Positions 8,743-17,791 of a DNA stretch of 64,000 nucleotides are shown one piece after another. Positions within the stretch are counted from its first letter, which is position 1. The number at the start of each line of letters is the position of its first letter. The translations under genes were made by a program, and so were the position numbers. Under the pieces are notes generated by a model that worked only from the letters and a program-made list of their open reading frames with translations, was not told the DNA's origin and did not search any database. Source of the DNA: Rhizobium sp. 16-488-2b (GTDB lineage: Bacteria; Pseudomonadota; Alphaproteobacteria; Rhizobiales; Rhizobiaceae); contig NZ_JAGHMF010000034.1 in the NCBI RefSeq assembly GCF_017741815.1, positions 1 through 64,000 on the forward strand, given 5' to 3'.

Positions 8743-9583
8743 ACAGTCAAAACCGATCCTCTCGGTCAAGAACATGTCGGTGCAGTTTCCTACGCTGTCC
8801 GGCGTGGTCAACGCCGTCAAGAATGTGAGCTTCGATGTCGGCCGCGAGAAAGTTGGCATCATTGGCGAATCCGGTTCCGGCAAGAGCACGACCGGACGCG
8901 CGATCATGCGCTTGCAGCCGGGTACGGCTCAAGTCGTCGCCGATGAGCTGCGCTTCGAGGATGTCGATCTCCTCGCTGCCAGCGAGGCCGACATGCGCGC
9001 GATCCGCGGTAGCCGGATTTCGATGATCCTGCAGGACCCGAAATATTCGCTCAATCCCGTCATGACCGTCGGAGAGCAGATTGCCGAAACCGTCATCCTG
9101 CACGAGCGCCTTGGCAAGAAGGCGGCGCGCGAGCGTACGCTTGCCATGCTGGAGCGGGTGAATATCCGCGACCCGCAACGCGTCTTCAATCTCTACCCGC
9201 ACGAGGTCTCGGGCGGCATGGGGCAGCGCATCATGATCTCGATGATGCTGATCTCCTCGCCATCGCTGATCATCGCCGACGAACCGACCTCGGCACTCGA
9301 TGTGACCGTGCGCCAGCAGGTGCTGTCGATCCTCGACGACCTGATCACGGAACGCAACATCGGCCTGATCTTCATCTCTCACGACCTCAACCTCGTGAAG
9401 AGCTTCTGCGACCGCGTCATCATCATGTATGCGGGCCGGATCGTGGAAACGATCGAAGCCTCAAGGCTCGACGAAGCAACCCATCCCTACACACGCGGCC
9501 TGCTTGAGGCGCTGCCCAGTCTCGACCATCCCAGGGATCGGCTGGAAGTGCTGAAGCGTCAGGCAAGCTGGGCGGAGGCGTGA
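8735..9583 (+). CDS. ABC transporter ATP-binding protein, DppD/OppD type
   Basis: Cytoplasmic ATPase of 282 residues. Walker A is GESGSGKST (near 46-54), the Q-loop ILQDPKYSLNPVMTV, the signature VSGGMGQR, Walker B LIIADEPTSALD and the switch histidine ISHDL. The C-terminal stretch HPYTRGLLEALPSL is typical of Opp/Dpp ATPases, although the usual long Fe-S-type extension is short here. The start overlaps the preceding permease gene by 8 nt. Confidence 0.88.
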   Translation: MPEQSKPILSVKNMSVQFPTLSGVVNAVKNVSFDVGREKVGIIGESGSGKSTTGRAIMRLQPGTAQVVADELRFEDVDLLAASEADMRAIRGSRISMILQDPKYSLNPVMTVGEQIAETVILHERLGKKAARERTLAMLERVNIRDPQRVFNLYPHEVSGGMGQRIMISMMLISSPSLIIADEPTSALDVTVRQQVLSILDDLITERNIGLIFISHDLNLVKSFCDRVIIMYAGRIVETIEASRLDEATHPYTRGLLEALPSLDHPRDRLEVLKRQASWAEA

Positions 9584-9584
9584 C

Positions 9585-10367
9585 ATGTCCATCATATCGG
9601 TAAACGATCTCGCCGTGTCCTTCGGTAGCGGCAATGATTTCAAGCAGGTCGTAAAGAGCGTCGCCTTCGAGGTCGCGCCGGGCGAGACATTCGGTCTGGT
9701 CGGCGAAAGCGGCTGCGGCAAGTCGACTGTGCTCGGCGCGCTGGCGGGACGCATCAAGGAATGGAGCGGTTCTGTCTCGATCGACGGCGACGTGGTCGGC
9801 TCGAAACGGTCGCGCGCGCAGCTCGCCAAGCAGCAGATGGTGTTTCAGGATCCCTTCGGCTCCCTGCATCCGCGCCATACGATCGGTCGCACGCTGCTGG
9901 AGCCCCTCGAGATCCACGGGCTGGATCGCAGGCAAGAGCGTGTCGAGCAGGTGCTGCGCGACGTCGGCCTGCCACCCGGCTTCCGGCATCGTTTCCCGCA
10001 CCAGCTCTCCGGCGGCCAGCGGCAGCGCGTGGCGATTGCTCGCGCGCTTATCCTTGAACCCAAGATCCTTTTGCTCGACGAACCGACATCGGCGCTCGAC
10101 GTCTCGATCCAGGCGGAAATTCTCAATCTCCTGAAGGATCTGCGTGAACGCTCGAAGCTGACCTACATCCTCGTCAGCCATGACATGGCCGTTATCGCGC
10201 ATCTCTGCAACCGCGTGGCTGTCATGCAGGACGGCGTTTTTGTCGAGATCGCGACGCGCGAGCAATTGCTTTCAAACAACGTCGAGCACGCGTATACGAG
10301 GACGTTGCTCGATGGGAGCAGAGGATATGTGCCCCATCCAAGGTCACGCGCGAACGGCGCGCCATGA
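9585..10367 (+). CDS. ABC transporter ATP-binding protein, DppF/OppF type
   Basis: Second ATPase, 260 residues. Walker A is GESGCGKST, the Q-loop VFQDPFGSLHPRHT, the signature LSGGQRQRVAIARAL, Walker B ILLLDEPTSALD and the switch SHDMAVI. The C-terminal oligopeptide-type tail (HAYTRTLLDGS) is shorter than usual. It starts 1 nt after the OppD-type stop and closes the importer operon. The 167 nt that follow hold nothing recognisable before the convergent siderophore permease gene. Confidence 0.87.
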   Translation: MSIISVNDLAVSFGSGNDFKQVVKSVAFEVAPGETFGLVGESGCGKSTVLGALAGRIKEWSGSVSIDGDVVGSKRSRAQLAKQQMVFQDPFGSLHPRHTIGRTLLEPLEIHGLDRRQERVEQVLRDVGLPPGFRHRFPHQLSGGQRQRVAIARALILEPKILLLDEPTSALDVSIQAEILNLLKDLRERSKLTYILVSHDMAVIAHLCNRVAVMQDGVFVEIATREQLLSNNVEHAYTRTLLDGSRGYVPHPRSRANGAP

Positions 10368-10534
10368 CCGCCGGTTGCCAACGACACGGCAGTGAGTTCA
10401 AAAGATTGGCCATTTCCGGGACGCTCGCAGTCCCTGCAAAGCTAGGTCGGCCATGCAGATTTGCCCCATACCCGACGGGCGCATCGTGTTTGCGTGTCGA
10501 GGCGTGACGTGGAGATCATGTTGCGGCGCCTGAC

Positions 10535-12502
10535 CTAGGCCTTCCTCCGCATCATGAACATCAGGAATGGCGCCCCGATCATCGCGGAAACCAGTCCGGC
10601 CGGGATCTGATAGGGCGATACGAGCGTGCGCCCCAGGAAATCGGCAGCAACCATGAGTGCGCCGCCGATCAGGGCTGCGCCGATCATCTGTGGCAGTGCG
10701 CGCGTCAGACCGGCCTCTCGTGCCAGATGCGGTCCCATCAATCCCACGAAAGAAAGGGGGCCGACAGTGAGGGTAGCGGCGCCGGTCATCAGGCCTGCCA
10801 AAGCGAAAAGAACAAGTCTCGACTGCGCCAGTGATATGCCAATGGCTGATGTCGGTGACGGTCCGAGTGGAAGGATATCCAGCCAGCGTCGCGTGGCAAA
10901 GGCAATGGTCATCAGTACCAAACCAATGGTCATTTCCGCGAAGGCCGTTGACCCATCGACGAGATAGGTCGAGCCGCTCATCCATCTCATCAGAAGAGCG
11001 GCTCTTGGATCGCCGGTGGAGCTCAACACGCCGACGACCGCATCGACCATTGCGCTTAGCGCGATCCCGGCAAGCAGGACGCGTTCGGGAGAAAAGCCGG
11101 ACCGGCGTGAGCTTAAGAAAATGACGACAAGCACACCGATCGAGCCGGCGACCGCGAAGGTAAACTGGCCAAACAGGCCGGGTCCGATGGCAAACAGCCC
11201 GATTGCAACTCCGAATGTCGATCCGGCGCTGATGCCGAGAACCTCGGGGCTCGACATTTCGTTGCCTGTGAGGCGTTGCAGGACAGAACCTGCGACCGCA
11301 AGCATTGCGCCTGAGGCCAAAGCTGCAAAAACCTTTGGCGCTCGCATTGCGAGGATGTCCGATGACATGTCGCCGGAAAGAATTGAAAGGCTGCCATCAA
11401 CGCCGCGTCCCACGACCATGCTCACGCCAACGGCCAGAAGCAACCCAAACGCGACAAAGGAGATCGATGCCGCTGTGTTGGTACGTCGAGGTCTGTTCCA
11501 CACCCCAGACTGTTGAATCCGGTGGCGGATTTTCAGTCGGGGCAAAAGCGCCAACAACAGGGGGGATCCGAAGATCGCGGTAACTGCGCCCGTCGGCAGG
11601 AAGTCCCCAAGCCCGCCAGCAACCAATTGAAGGACCGCGTCGGCACAGAAAAGAAGGCTGGCTCCGATCAGCGGAGACCAGAAAATCAATTGTCCGGGAC
11701 GCCGCGCGCCGGATAGTCGCGCGAGCGTCGGCGCGACCAGACCAATAAAGCTGATCACACCTATAGCACTGGTGACAACGGCGGAAAGGGTCACGGCACA
11801 GCCGACAGCAATGACCCGAAGTCGGGCCACGCGGATACCAAGAGATGCAGAATTGTTATCGCCGAGATCGAGCAGAGACAGCGGCCTTACGATCAAGGCG
11901 CAAACCAACGTCACCGCTGCCATCTTCCAGAGCAAGGACAATGGTATGACCCAGCTCTGTTGTGACAGCGATCCGCTTCCCCAAATGAAGAGGCTCGCAA
12001 GGTAGCGCTGATTGAGATAGGTCAGGATGGCGGAGAGGCCGCCGCACCATAGACTAAGCACCAGCCCTGACAGCACGAGGGAATAAGGCGAAAATCCACG
12101 CCGCGCGCCGAGGCTGAGAACAATCGCTGCGGCAGCAGCACTCCCTGCCAGGGCGACGAGATCGCGGTTGGCTCCAAGCAGTCCCGGGATGAAGAGCGAT
12201 GCCACCACCAAGGCGAGGTTGGCGCCGGCTGACACGCCAAGCGTTGTCGGATCGGCGAGCGGATTGCGCAACACCTGTTGGAAGAGAGTACCCGCCAAGG
12301 CAAGCGCTGCACCGGCAAGGATCGCTGTCGCGAGGCGGGGGAGGGTCGAGTAATAAAGCACAAGCCGTGTTGCATCGTAGCTTGCCTCGGAAGGCGCCCT
12401 CAAGGAGGGGGTGACAAGCAACAGGGATGCACAGCCTCCAACGATGAAAAAGATGGCGACCACAAGTGCCGGCCCGAAGACGTCTCGACGAAGAATGGTC
12501 AT
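10535..12502 (-). CDS. fhuB: Fused double-length FecCD permease (FhuB-like)
   Basis: Inner-membrane permease of 655 residues made of two homologous FecCD halves. Half one (about 1-330) has LPRLATAILAGAALALAG, QQVLRNPLADPTTLGV and GVISFIGLVAPTLARL. Half two (about 345-655) has APKVFAALASGAMLAVAG, TGNEMSSPEVLGI and PLSFVGLMGPHLARE. This double form is characteristic of FhuB, the hydroxamate (ferrichrome-type) siderophore permease. The start ATG 12502 overlaps the stop of the binding-protein gene (ATGA), so the pair is translationally coupled. It ends the receptor-esterase-ATPase-binding protein-permease operon, whose CDB order matches fhuCDB. Confidence 0.88.
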   Translation of the reverse strand: MTILRRDVFGPALVVAIFFIVGGCASLLLVTPSLRAPSEASYDATRLVLYYSTLPRLATAILAGAALALAGTLFQQVLRNPLADPTTLGVSAGANLALVVASLFIPGLLGANRDLVALAGSAAAAAIVLSLGARRGFSPYSLVLSGLVLSLWCGGLSAILTYLNQRYLASLFIWGSGSLSQQSWVIPLSLLWKMAAVTLVCALIVRPLSLLDLGDNNSASLGIRVARLRVIAVGCAVTLSAVVTSAIGVISFIGLVAPTLARLSGARRPGQLIFWSPLIGASLLFCADAVLQLVAGGLGDFLPTGAVTAIFGSPLLLALLPRLKIRHRIQQSGVWNRPRRTNTAASISFVAFGLLLAVGVSMVVGRGVDGSLSILSGDMSSDILAMRAPKVFAALASGAMLAVAGSVLQRLTGNEMSSPEVLGISAGSTFGVAIGLFAIGPGLFGQFTFAVAGSIGVLVVIFLSSRRSGFSPERVLLAGIALSAMVDAVVGVLSSTGDPRAALLMRWMSGSTYLVDGSTAFAEMTIGLVLMTIAFATRRWLDILPLGPSPTSAIGISLAQSRLVLFALAGLMTGAATLTVGPLSFVGLMGPHLAREAGLTRALPQMIGAALIGGALMVAADFLGRTLVSPYQIPAGLVSAMIGAPFLMFMMRRKA

Positions 12503-13380
12503 GCGTCGCGCTCCAGGAGATCGGTCAGAAGACTCGCAAACCGGATGGCCTCGTTCATCATCCCGAACATCAGGGCCGCGGGAAGAATCGACAGGTGTCC
12601 GGGGCGAGCAAATGGAAGCCGGTTCCACAAAGGACTTTCTGCAAGTTTGGGAAGAACGTCCGGTGGGACAGGATCAAAGGCAACGAGGCGCGCATCCGGC
12701 GCCGTGATCTTGGCAAGATCTTCAATGCCAATGGTTTCGAACCCCCAATAGTTCGATTCCCTCGTCCATGCGTTGCGGACGCCGAGCCGCTCGAGCACAC
12801 CATGAAACAGTCCGGGGTTTGAATAGATACGGACGTGACGCGCATCCATGAAGTTCACCAAAGCGATCGGCGGAATGTCTTTCCCTGCCAGTCGTTCGCG
12901 GCACCTTTCAAAGAAGGCCTCGGAGCGGGTCAGGAATGCTTCCGCTTCCTTCTCGCGTTCTATTTCCACCGAAAGCTTCTGCGTTCCTGATATCGCCGAC
13001 TGAAGAGCAGGCCCACTATCAGGCGTGAATATCTCCAGGCGCACAACTCTTCCATAGGGCTTCAACCTGGGCAGCAACTCGTCGAGATAGGGCGTCGTCA
13101 AGATAATGTCGGGTTTCAGCTGGACCAGGATTTCGAAGTTCACCTCGAAGGAGCTGCCGATATCAACTACGGAATCCGGCATTGCCGGCTCGACCACCCA
13201 CCGACCCCAGTCGGCGAGATCGGAGATGCCGACCGGCGGCAGACCGAGCGAGAGAAGCGTCGATGACAGGCCGTAGTCGAGACTGACGATCCTATGGCCA
13301 GACGTCTGAGCGAATACCGGCGTCGGAACAGCCGCCATCGCAGTCGCATAGTGCAAAAAGGTCCTTCGCGAGATGAGCAT
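12499..13380 (-). CDS. fhuD: Siderophore-binding periplasmic protein (FhuD-like)
   Basis: Binding protein of 293 residues with a twin-arginine-like signal (SRRTFLHYA, residues 4-12, cleavage near VFAQ). Features are a rigid-helix class III fold with VSLDYGLSSTLLSLG at the start, LVQLKPDIILTTPYLDELLPRL in lobe one, and a second lobe with NAWTRESNYWGFETIGIEDL. FhuD-like proteins carry ferric hydroxamates to FhuB. ATG 13380 is preferred because AGGTGG lies 5 nt upstream; the longer alternative would overlap the ATPase gene. Confidence 0.85.
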   Translation of the reverse strand: MLISRRTFLHYATAMAAVPTPVFAQTSGHRIVSLDYGLSSTLLSLGLPPVGISDLADWGRWVVEPAMPDSVVDIGSSFEVNFEILVQLKPDIILTTPYLDELLPRLKPYGRVVRLEIFTPDSGPALQSAISGTQKLSVEIEREKEAEAFLTRSEAFFERCRERLAGKDIPPIALVNFMDARHVRIYSNPGLFHGVLERLGVRNAWTRESNYWGFETIGIEDLAKITAPDARLVAFDPVPPDVLPKLAESPLWNRLPFARPGHLSILPAALMFGMMNEAIRFASLLTDLLERDA

Positions 13381-13393
13381 CAAACCACCTGAC

Positions 13394-14224
13394 CTAGCAA
13401 GCATAGGCAAGTGGGTGGTTCAAATTCGGCGCGGCGATAACATTCATGTCGATCCCATAAATGTCATACAGCGTCTCGGGCACGAGTATGTCGGCCGGCG
13501 TGCCGCTGGCAACCACGTGACCATGGTTCAGAGCATGGATCCGATCACAGAAGCGCGCTGCCATGTTGATATCGTGAAGGACAATCACCACGCTCCGACC
13601 GCCTTCATGTGCCAGGCGACGGACGAGTGAAAGAACCTCGATCTGGTGGGCGACGTCGAGTGCTGCGGTCGGTTCGTCGAGTAGCAGACAGCGAGCATCT
13701 TGAGCGACCAGCATGGCGATCCAGGCGCGTTGTCGTTCGCCGCCGGACAGGGTGCCGACCAGGCGTTCGGCAAGCATCTCTATGTGTGTTGCCGCAAGCG
13801 CGGCATCGACCTTGCCCTTGTCGATCTCGGAAAAACGACCGAGGGCGCCATGCCACGGATAGCGCCCGCAACCGACAAGTTCGCGAACTGTCATCTCAAG
13901 ACCCGTGCTCAGATCTTGCGGCAAATAAGCGACCGCTCGCGCAAAGTCGCGGTCGCCATAGTGATCGAGTGCGTGGCCGCTACAGGTAACAGTTCCTGAC
14001 GTGGGCGACTGTTGGCGCCCAAGAATTTTCAAAAGGCTGGATTTGCCTGATCCATTGTGCCCGACCAGAGCCACGACTTCCCCTGCGGGAAATTCAAGTG
14101 TGACGTTAGACAGGATGGTATTGTCCTGGATGCAAAGCCCAACGCCGCTGACGTCGAACGCAGTTGCCAATTGGGGGATCGCTTGCGCGGGCTTTAGCGA
14201 GGTCAAAGTGTTTCCCTTTTTCAT
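13394..14224 (-). CDS. fhuC: Iron-siderophore ABC ATPase (FhuC/FecE-like)
   Basis: Cytoplasmic ATPase of 276 residues. Walker A is GHNGSGKSS (55-63), the Q-loop LPQDLSTGLEMTVRELV, the signature LSGGERQRAWIAM, Walker B CLLLDEPTAALD and the switch VLHDINMA. A 20-residue N-terminal extension precedes the usual start of the fold. It is the only iron-type ATPase in the window, while three iron-type permeases are encoded, so it may energise both fused permeases. Confidence 0.88.
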   Translation of the reverse strand: MKKGNTLTSLKPAQAIPQLATAFDVSGVGLCIQDNTILSNVTLEFPAGEVVALVGHNGSGKSSLLKILGRQQSPTSGTVTCSGHALDHYGDRDFARAVAYLPQDLSTGLEMTVRELVGCGRYPWHGALGRFSEIDKGKVDAALAATHIEMLAERLVGTLSGGERQRAWIAMLVAQDARCLLLDEPTAALDVAHQIEVLSLVRRLAHEGGRSVVIVLHDINMAARFCDRIHALNHGHVVASGTPADILVPETLYDIYGIDMNVIAAPNLNHPLAYAC

Positions 14225-14227
14225 TGG

Positions 14228-15124
14228 CTACTGGTCAGACGGTTGATTGTCGTCCACGCGGCCGCTTTCAAACGCAATACCAACGGCTCGATTGACGGCT
14301 GGTCCGAGCACGGACATGTGTGTCTGCCCCGCGAAGAGCTCGAACTGCGCCTGAATGCCCGTGGCGGGATCATGCAGTCGATCCGCCATTTCCCGCGCGA
14401 GTGCGACCGTGCGTTCGATCTTGCGCTTCTCCGCACGGGATGCAGCGTCGTCGTTGCGATATTGGAATGGAGCTAGCTCATCGCCTTCATACTCGCCAGC
14501 CGACAGATGAAGGAAGGCGGCTGGACCAATGATGGGCTGCCGTGCGGCCTCGTTGTTCAAGATCTCGCTTGCCTCCCAATAGATCGTCGGACTTGCCGCA
14601 ATCCAGTTCGTGAAAAGGCTTGGGCGTTCGAAAAGGGTATAAAGCGTGAAAAGCCCGCCGAACGAATGGCCGAACAGCGACCTGCGCGTTCGATCGATGC
14701 GCGTGATCGCGTCGAGCCGTGGAAAGAGGCGGTGCTCGATGAAGTCGACGAGTTGCCCGGTCCCGCCAATGCGGACCGGTGGTCCGCCCTCGAAATAGGG
14801 CGGATAAGATTTGACCGGCGGAGGGCCAAGATCCCAAGCCCGCCGGAAGGCGTCATAGGGTTCGTCGCAGGGGTAGCCGATCGCGGCAATAACCCCCCAC
14901 TCGACGTTGGTTCCAGTCGGATAGGGTGCTTGCGTCACCGTGCTGGCGAAAGCGAAAGGGAATGTCGCATTGCCGTCGGTTGTGACCAGAAGGGGCCAGC
15001 CGCCGGCAGGCGGCTCGCCTTTCGGTATGAACAGGAAAATGCGATACGGGGCGCCACCGTCTATCGGCTCCAAATCGAAATGAACTGTTCCCGGCAAGGC
15101 GTAGGCTTGTTCAGACATATTCAT
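14228..15124 (-). CDS. Alpha/beta-hydrolase, putative siderophore esterase (IroE/Fes-like)
   Basis: A 298-residue hydrolase with the nucleophile elbow GHSFGG (Ser154) and a C-terminal histidine in AGQTHMS as probable triad members. The fold starts with YRIFLFIPKG and ends without a lid insert, as in the putative-esterase family to which IroE and Fes belong. No signal peptide is evident, suggesting a cytoplasmic role in hydrolysing an ester-linked siderophore after import to release iron. It lies between the TonB receptor and the FhuC-like ATPase (3-nt gap). Rhizobial cyclic hydroxamates such as vicibactin contain ester bonds, which would fit, but the substrate is inferred. Confidence 0.75.
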   Translation of the reverse strand: MNMSEQAYALPGTVHFDLEPIDGGAPYRIFLFIPKGEPPAGGWPLLVTTDGNATFPFAFASTVTQAPYPTGTNVEWGVIAAIGYPCDEPYDAFRRAWDLGPPPVKSYPPYFEGGPPVRIGGTGQLVDFIEHRLFPRLDAITRIDRTRRSLFGHSFGGLFTLYTLFERPSLFTNWIAASPTIYWEASEILNNEAARQPIIGPAAFLHLSAGEYEGDELAPFQYRNDDAASRAEKRKIERTVALAREMADRLHDPATGIQAQFELFAGQTHMSVLGPAVNRAVGIAFESGRVDDNQPSDQ

Positions 15125-15167
15125 TCCGTCTATCGCTTAGTCGATCGGCAAGTGGTTGCAATGCTCG

Positions 15168-17285
15168 TTACCACTTGAATTTCAGCGAGCCCATGACCGT
15201 ACGACCCTGGCCGGTGTAGCAATAGCCATCGGTGCAGACCTGCTCGCGACGATCGGCGAGGTTTGTGGCGCTTACCGAAAGCGACAGTCCTTTGAGTTCT
15301 GGAGAGCTCACACCAAAGTCATAGGAAATGACCGCATCGAGATAGCCGACGCCGGCGTTCTTGGCCGTGTTGGCATCGCTGGTAAAGGAGTCGCTCATCG
15401 CGCGAATGCCGCCCCCAATGCTCAGCCCAGGTATGGCCGAGGTCTCCGGCATCGCGTAATTCACCCACAAGGAGGCGACGTGGCGCGGTACCGTCGAAGG
15501 GGCATTACCAATCAAGGTCGCATCGTTGTTGCCGGTGATCTCAGCATGAGCGTAGGTGTAGGCAGCAATCAGGCTGATGCCGTTGTCGAACTGGGTGCGG
15601 CCCTCAAGTTCGAAACCCGTATAGGTGTTCTCTCCTGAATTCTCGGAAAACAGGAAGCTTGAATCGTACTGCGGCTTGCCGGTTTCAACCAGCCGATAAA
15701 CTGCCCCGCTCAGAGAGTAGTTCTCACCTTCCGGCTGGTACTTGACGCCAACTTCGATCTGCCGCCCTTTTGTGGGGTCCAAAACCGAGCCATCTTCCGA
15801 CAGAGCTGTCGATGGAACGAACGATGTTCCGTAACTGACATAAGGGGCGATGCCGTTGTCAAACAGGTAGAGCAGTCCCACCTGGCCGGAAAGCACGCCA
15901 TCGTCCTTTTCATCCGTCGAGCCGCCAGCGCCTTTCACGGTTGATTCCTGGTGTGCCCAATCATAGCGAAGACCTGCTACGGCTCGCCAGTTGCCGAATT
16001 CCATCTGATCCTGTGCATAGACGCCAGTCTGATTGAGGCTGCTGCCGGTGAAGTAGTTGAGCGCTGGCACCGGAACGAGGGAGCCGGGCGTATTTGCTGC
16101 GACACTATCGCTGCCCATGGCGAAGTCGGACGAAACCCATGTGTAATCAAGGCCGCCGAGCAGCGTGTGGGAGACCTCGCCGGTATCGAATTTGGCTTCG
16201 AGCTGATTGTCGATCTGATAGCTGCGCATGTCCTCCGTCACGGCGGTCGTCGGCCAGCTACCGTCTGTATTGACGAGGATGCGGTTGAGGTAATGGGCCT
16301 TCAGATTTACATCGCCTGCGCGGGCATTCTGGCGGAAGGTCAGGCCGTTTTCGAACTCATGTTCCAGCTGGTATCCCAGCTGATACTGTTCGACCTTCTG
16401 GCTGTTGAAGTCCGGGTCGGTGTAAAGGAAGACATCGTTGTCCTGCAGATAGCTCCAGGCGCTTGCACCTGTCTCGCTTTTCTGCGCCAAGCCATAAACG
16501 GTGAAGGTTGTATCTTCACTCGGCTTCCAGGTAGCGGACGGCTGTAGGAGATAACGATCATCATCAATGTCGTAGCTTCCTTCGCCTGCGCGGGCCAACC
16601 CGACCAGGCGGTAATCTATCTCGTCATTGATCGGTCCGCCAAAATCGAAGGCTGCCTGCTTGCGGCCGAAGGTGCCGTATTGCAGTTCAATTTCATGATG
16701 CTCTTCATCTAGTGGCAGCTTTGAGATGCGGTTGACGATACCGGCGGCGCTCGCCGCGCCGTACATCACCGATACAGGCCCCTTGAGCACCTCAATGCGA
16801 TCCAGCGTGTAGACTTCCGTCATGAACGAGCCGTAGTTCATGATCGGCTGACGCAGCCCGTCGCGGAAGTCGCCGGTGGTCGTGGTCTCGATGCCTCGGA
16901 TGTAGATCTGGTCGAATCGCGGGTCGTAGCCGAAGGCGCCGGTGGTCACGCCCGAGGCGTAGCGGGCCGCCTGGATCATGTCGGTGACCGCACGCTCATC
17001 CATTTCCGCCCGGGTGACAACGGAGACGGAGCGTGGCGTCTCGACGAGTGGGGTGTCCGTCTTCGTCGCTGATATCGTGCGTTTGGGCACGATCGTAGCA
17101 TTGTCCTCTTTGATGGACTGGGGGCTCGAACCATTTCCGGTAACGGTGATTTTCTCCAGCTCTGTGCTGTTGCCGTCTTGCGCGAATGCCGGTCCCGCGT
17201 TCAAAGCGGTTGTCACAATCCCTACGAGCATCGTCGAACTGAGCAGGCCACGATGCGAGCGAACCCGTTTGAAAGAAAATGCCAT
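15168..17285 (-). CDS. TonB-dependent siderophore receptor (FhuA-like, no STN domain)
   Basis: Outer-membrane receptor of 705 residues. The signal peptide ends near AFAQD (residue 36). The TonB box is ITVTGNG (about 45-51). The plug domain includes ETPRSVSVVTRAEM, IYIRGIETT, DRIEVLKGPVSVMYG and AAGIVNRISK. The 22-strand barrel ends in a terminal tryptophan (MGSLKFKW). Unlike the second receptor it has no N-terminal signalling domain, so it is not itself a sigma-regulator trigger. ATG 17285 is chosen because a signal peptide follows directly; the upstream in-frame start adds an unlikely leader. It heads the esterase-fhuCDB operon, the esterase gene starting 43 nt downstream. Confidence 0.9.
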   Translation of the reverse strand: MAFSFKRVRSHRGLLSSTMLVGIVTTALNAGPAFAQDGNSTELEKITVTGNGSSPQSIKEDNATIVPKRTISATKTDTPLVETPRSVSVVTRAEMDERAVTDMIQAARYASGVTTGAFGYDPRFDQIYIRGIETTTTGDFRDGLRQPIMNYGSFMTEVYTLDRIEVLKGPVSVMYGAASAAGIVNRISKLPLDEEHHEIELQYGTFGRKQAAFDFGGPINDEIDYRLVGLARAGEGSYDIDDDRYLLQPSATWKPSEDTTFTVYGLAQKSETGASAWSYLQDNDVFLYTDPDFNSQKVEQYQLGYQLEHEFENGLTFRQNARAGDVNLKAHYLNRILVNTDGSWPTTAVTEDMRSYQIDNQLEAKFDTGEVSHTLLGGLDYTWVSSDFAMGSDSVAANTPGSLVPVPALNYFTGSSLNQTGVYAQDQMEFGNWRAVAGLRYDWAHQESTVKGAGGSTDEKDDGVLSGQVGLLYLFDNGIAPYVSYGTSFVPSTALSEDGSVLDPTKGRQIEVGVKYQPEGENYSLSGAVYRLVETGKPQYDSSFLFSENSGENTYTGFELEGRTQFDNGISLIAAYTYAHAEITGNNDATLIGNAPSTVPRHVASLWVNYAMPETSAIPGLSIGGGIRAMSDSFTSDANTAKNAGVGYLDAVISYDFGVSSPELKGLSLSVSATNLADRREQVCTDGYCYTGQGRTVMGSLKFKW

Positions 17286-17791
17286 TGCGCGACCCTTCCC
17301 GGCAAGCAGCAGCGCCGGCATGTCGCTGACGCAAGACCAAAACTTCAATGCGGCAATTTGCGCCGCGGAAAGGCAAATCACCTCTCGAGCGCATCAATAA
17401 AAACATTACTAAATGAGTCAAGATATAGTGTGGGCCTTTGTGGTCATTCCTCGGTCTTTTCGCCAGTTTCTCACAGGACACGAGGCACCGGGCTCCGACA
17501 TTCGTTCGATAGTCTGACCTACGACGACACAATGAGGCGCCCGGACAGAAAAAGTAGTCTTGGTCGGCGCGAATGACGAAGTCTGCGGCTTGATTTCAAC
17601 AGTCATGCCATCGTCTGCGCGATGGCCATACCAATGGAGTCGCCGACCGCCCCTGCTAGGTCCCGTATAGGCCTTGATAAACGCCATCGTGACAAGGTTC
17701 GCGTGAGAAGCGTTCTGTTCACCGAGCCGATGTTGCGGTTGGCTCAAAAGCCGGTGCCGCCGGGCCTGTTCCGGTTTGATCTCGGAGCTGT
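17286..17791. other. Intergenic region between the two siderophore systems
   Basis: About 500 bp without a convincing gene. A 109-codon leftward frame (17418-17747) has no recognisable motif and would overlap the likely promoter. A TTGACT element at 17416-17421 (minus strand) marks the probable promoter of the receptor gene starting at 17285. Nothing resembling a terminator stands out near the 3' end of the second permease gene (17792). Confidence 0.5.
17394..17421 (-). promoter_or_regulatory. Candidate sigma-70 promoter of the TonB receptor operon
   Basis: On the minus strand TTGACT (17421-17416) is followed after 16 nt by TATTGA (17399-17394), in an AT-rich island within GC-rich DNA. This is about 110 nt upstream of the receptor start. 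Iron-regulator binding is expected, but no clear Irr or RirA box could be assigned. Confidence 0.35.

Noticed and set aside
17418..17747. A 109-codon leftward frame between the two siderophore systems
   Set aside because: Composition unlike neighbours, no motif, and it runs over the probable promoter of the receptor gene.
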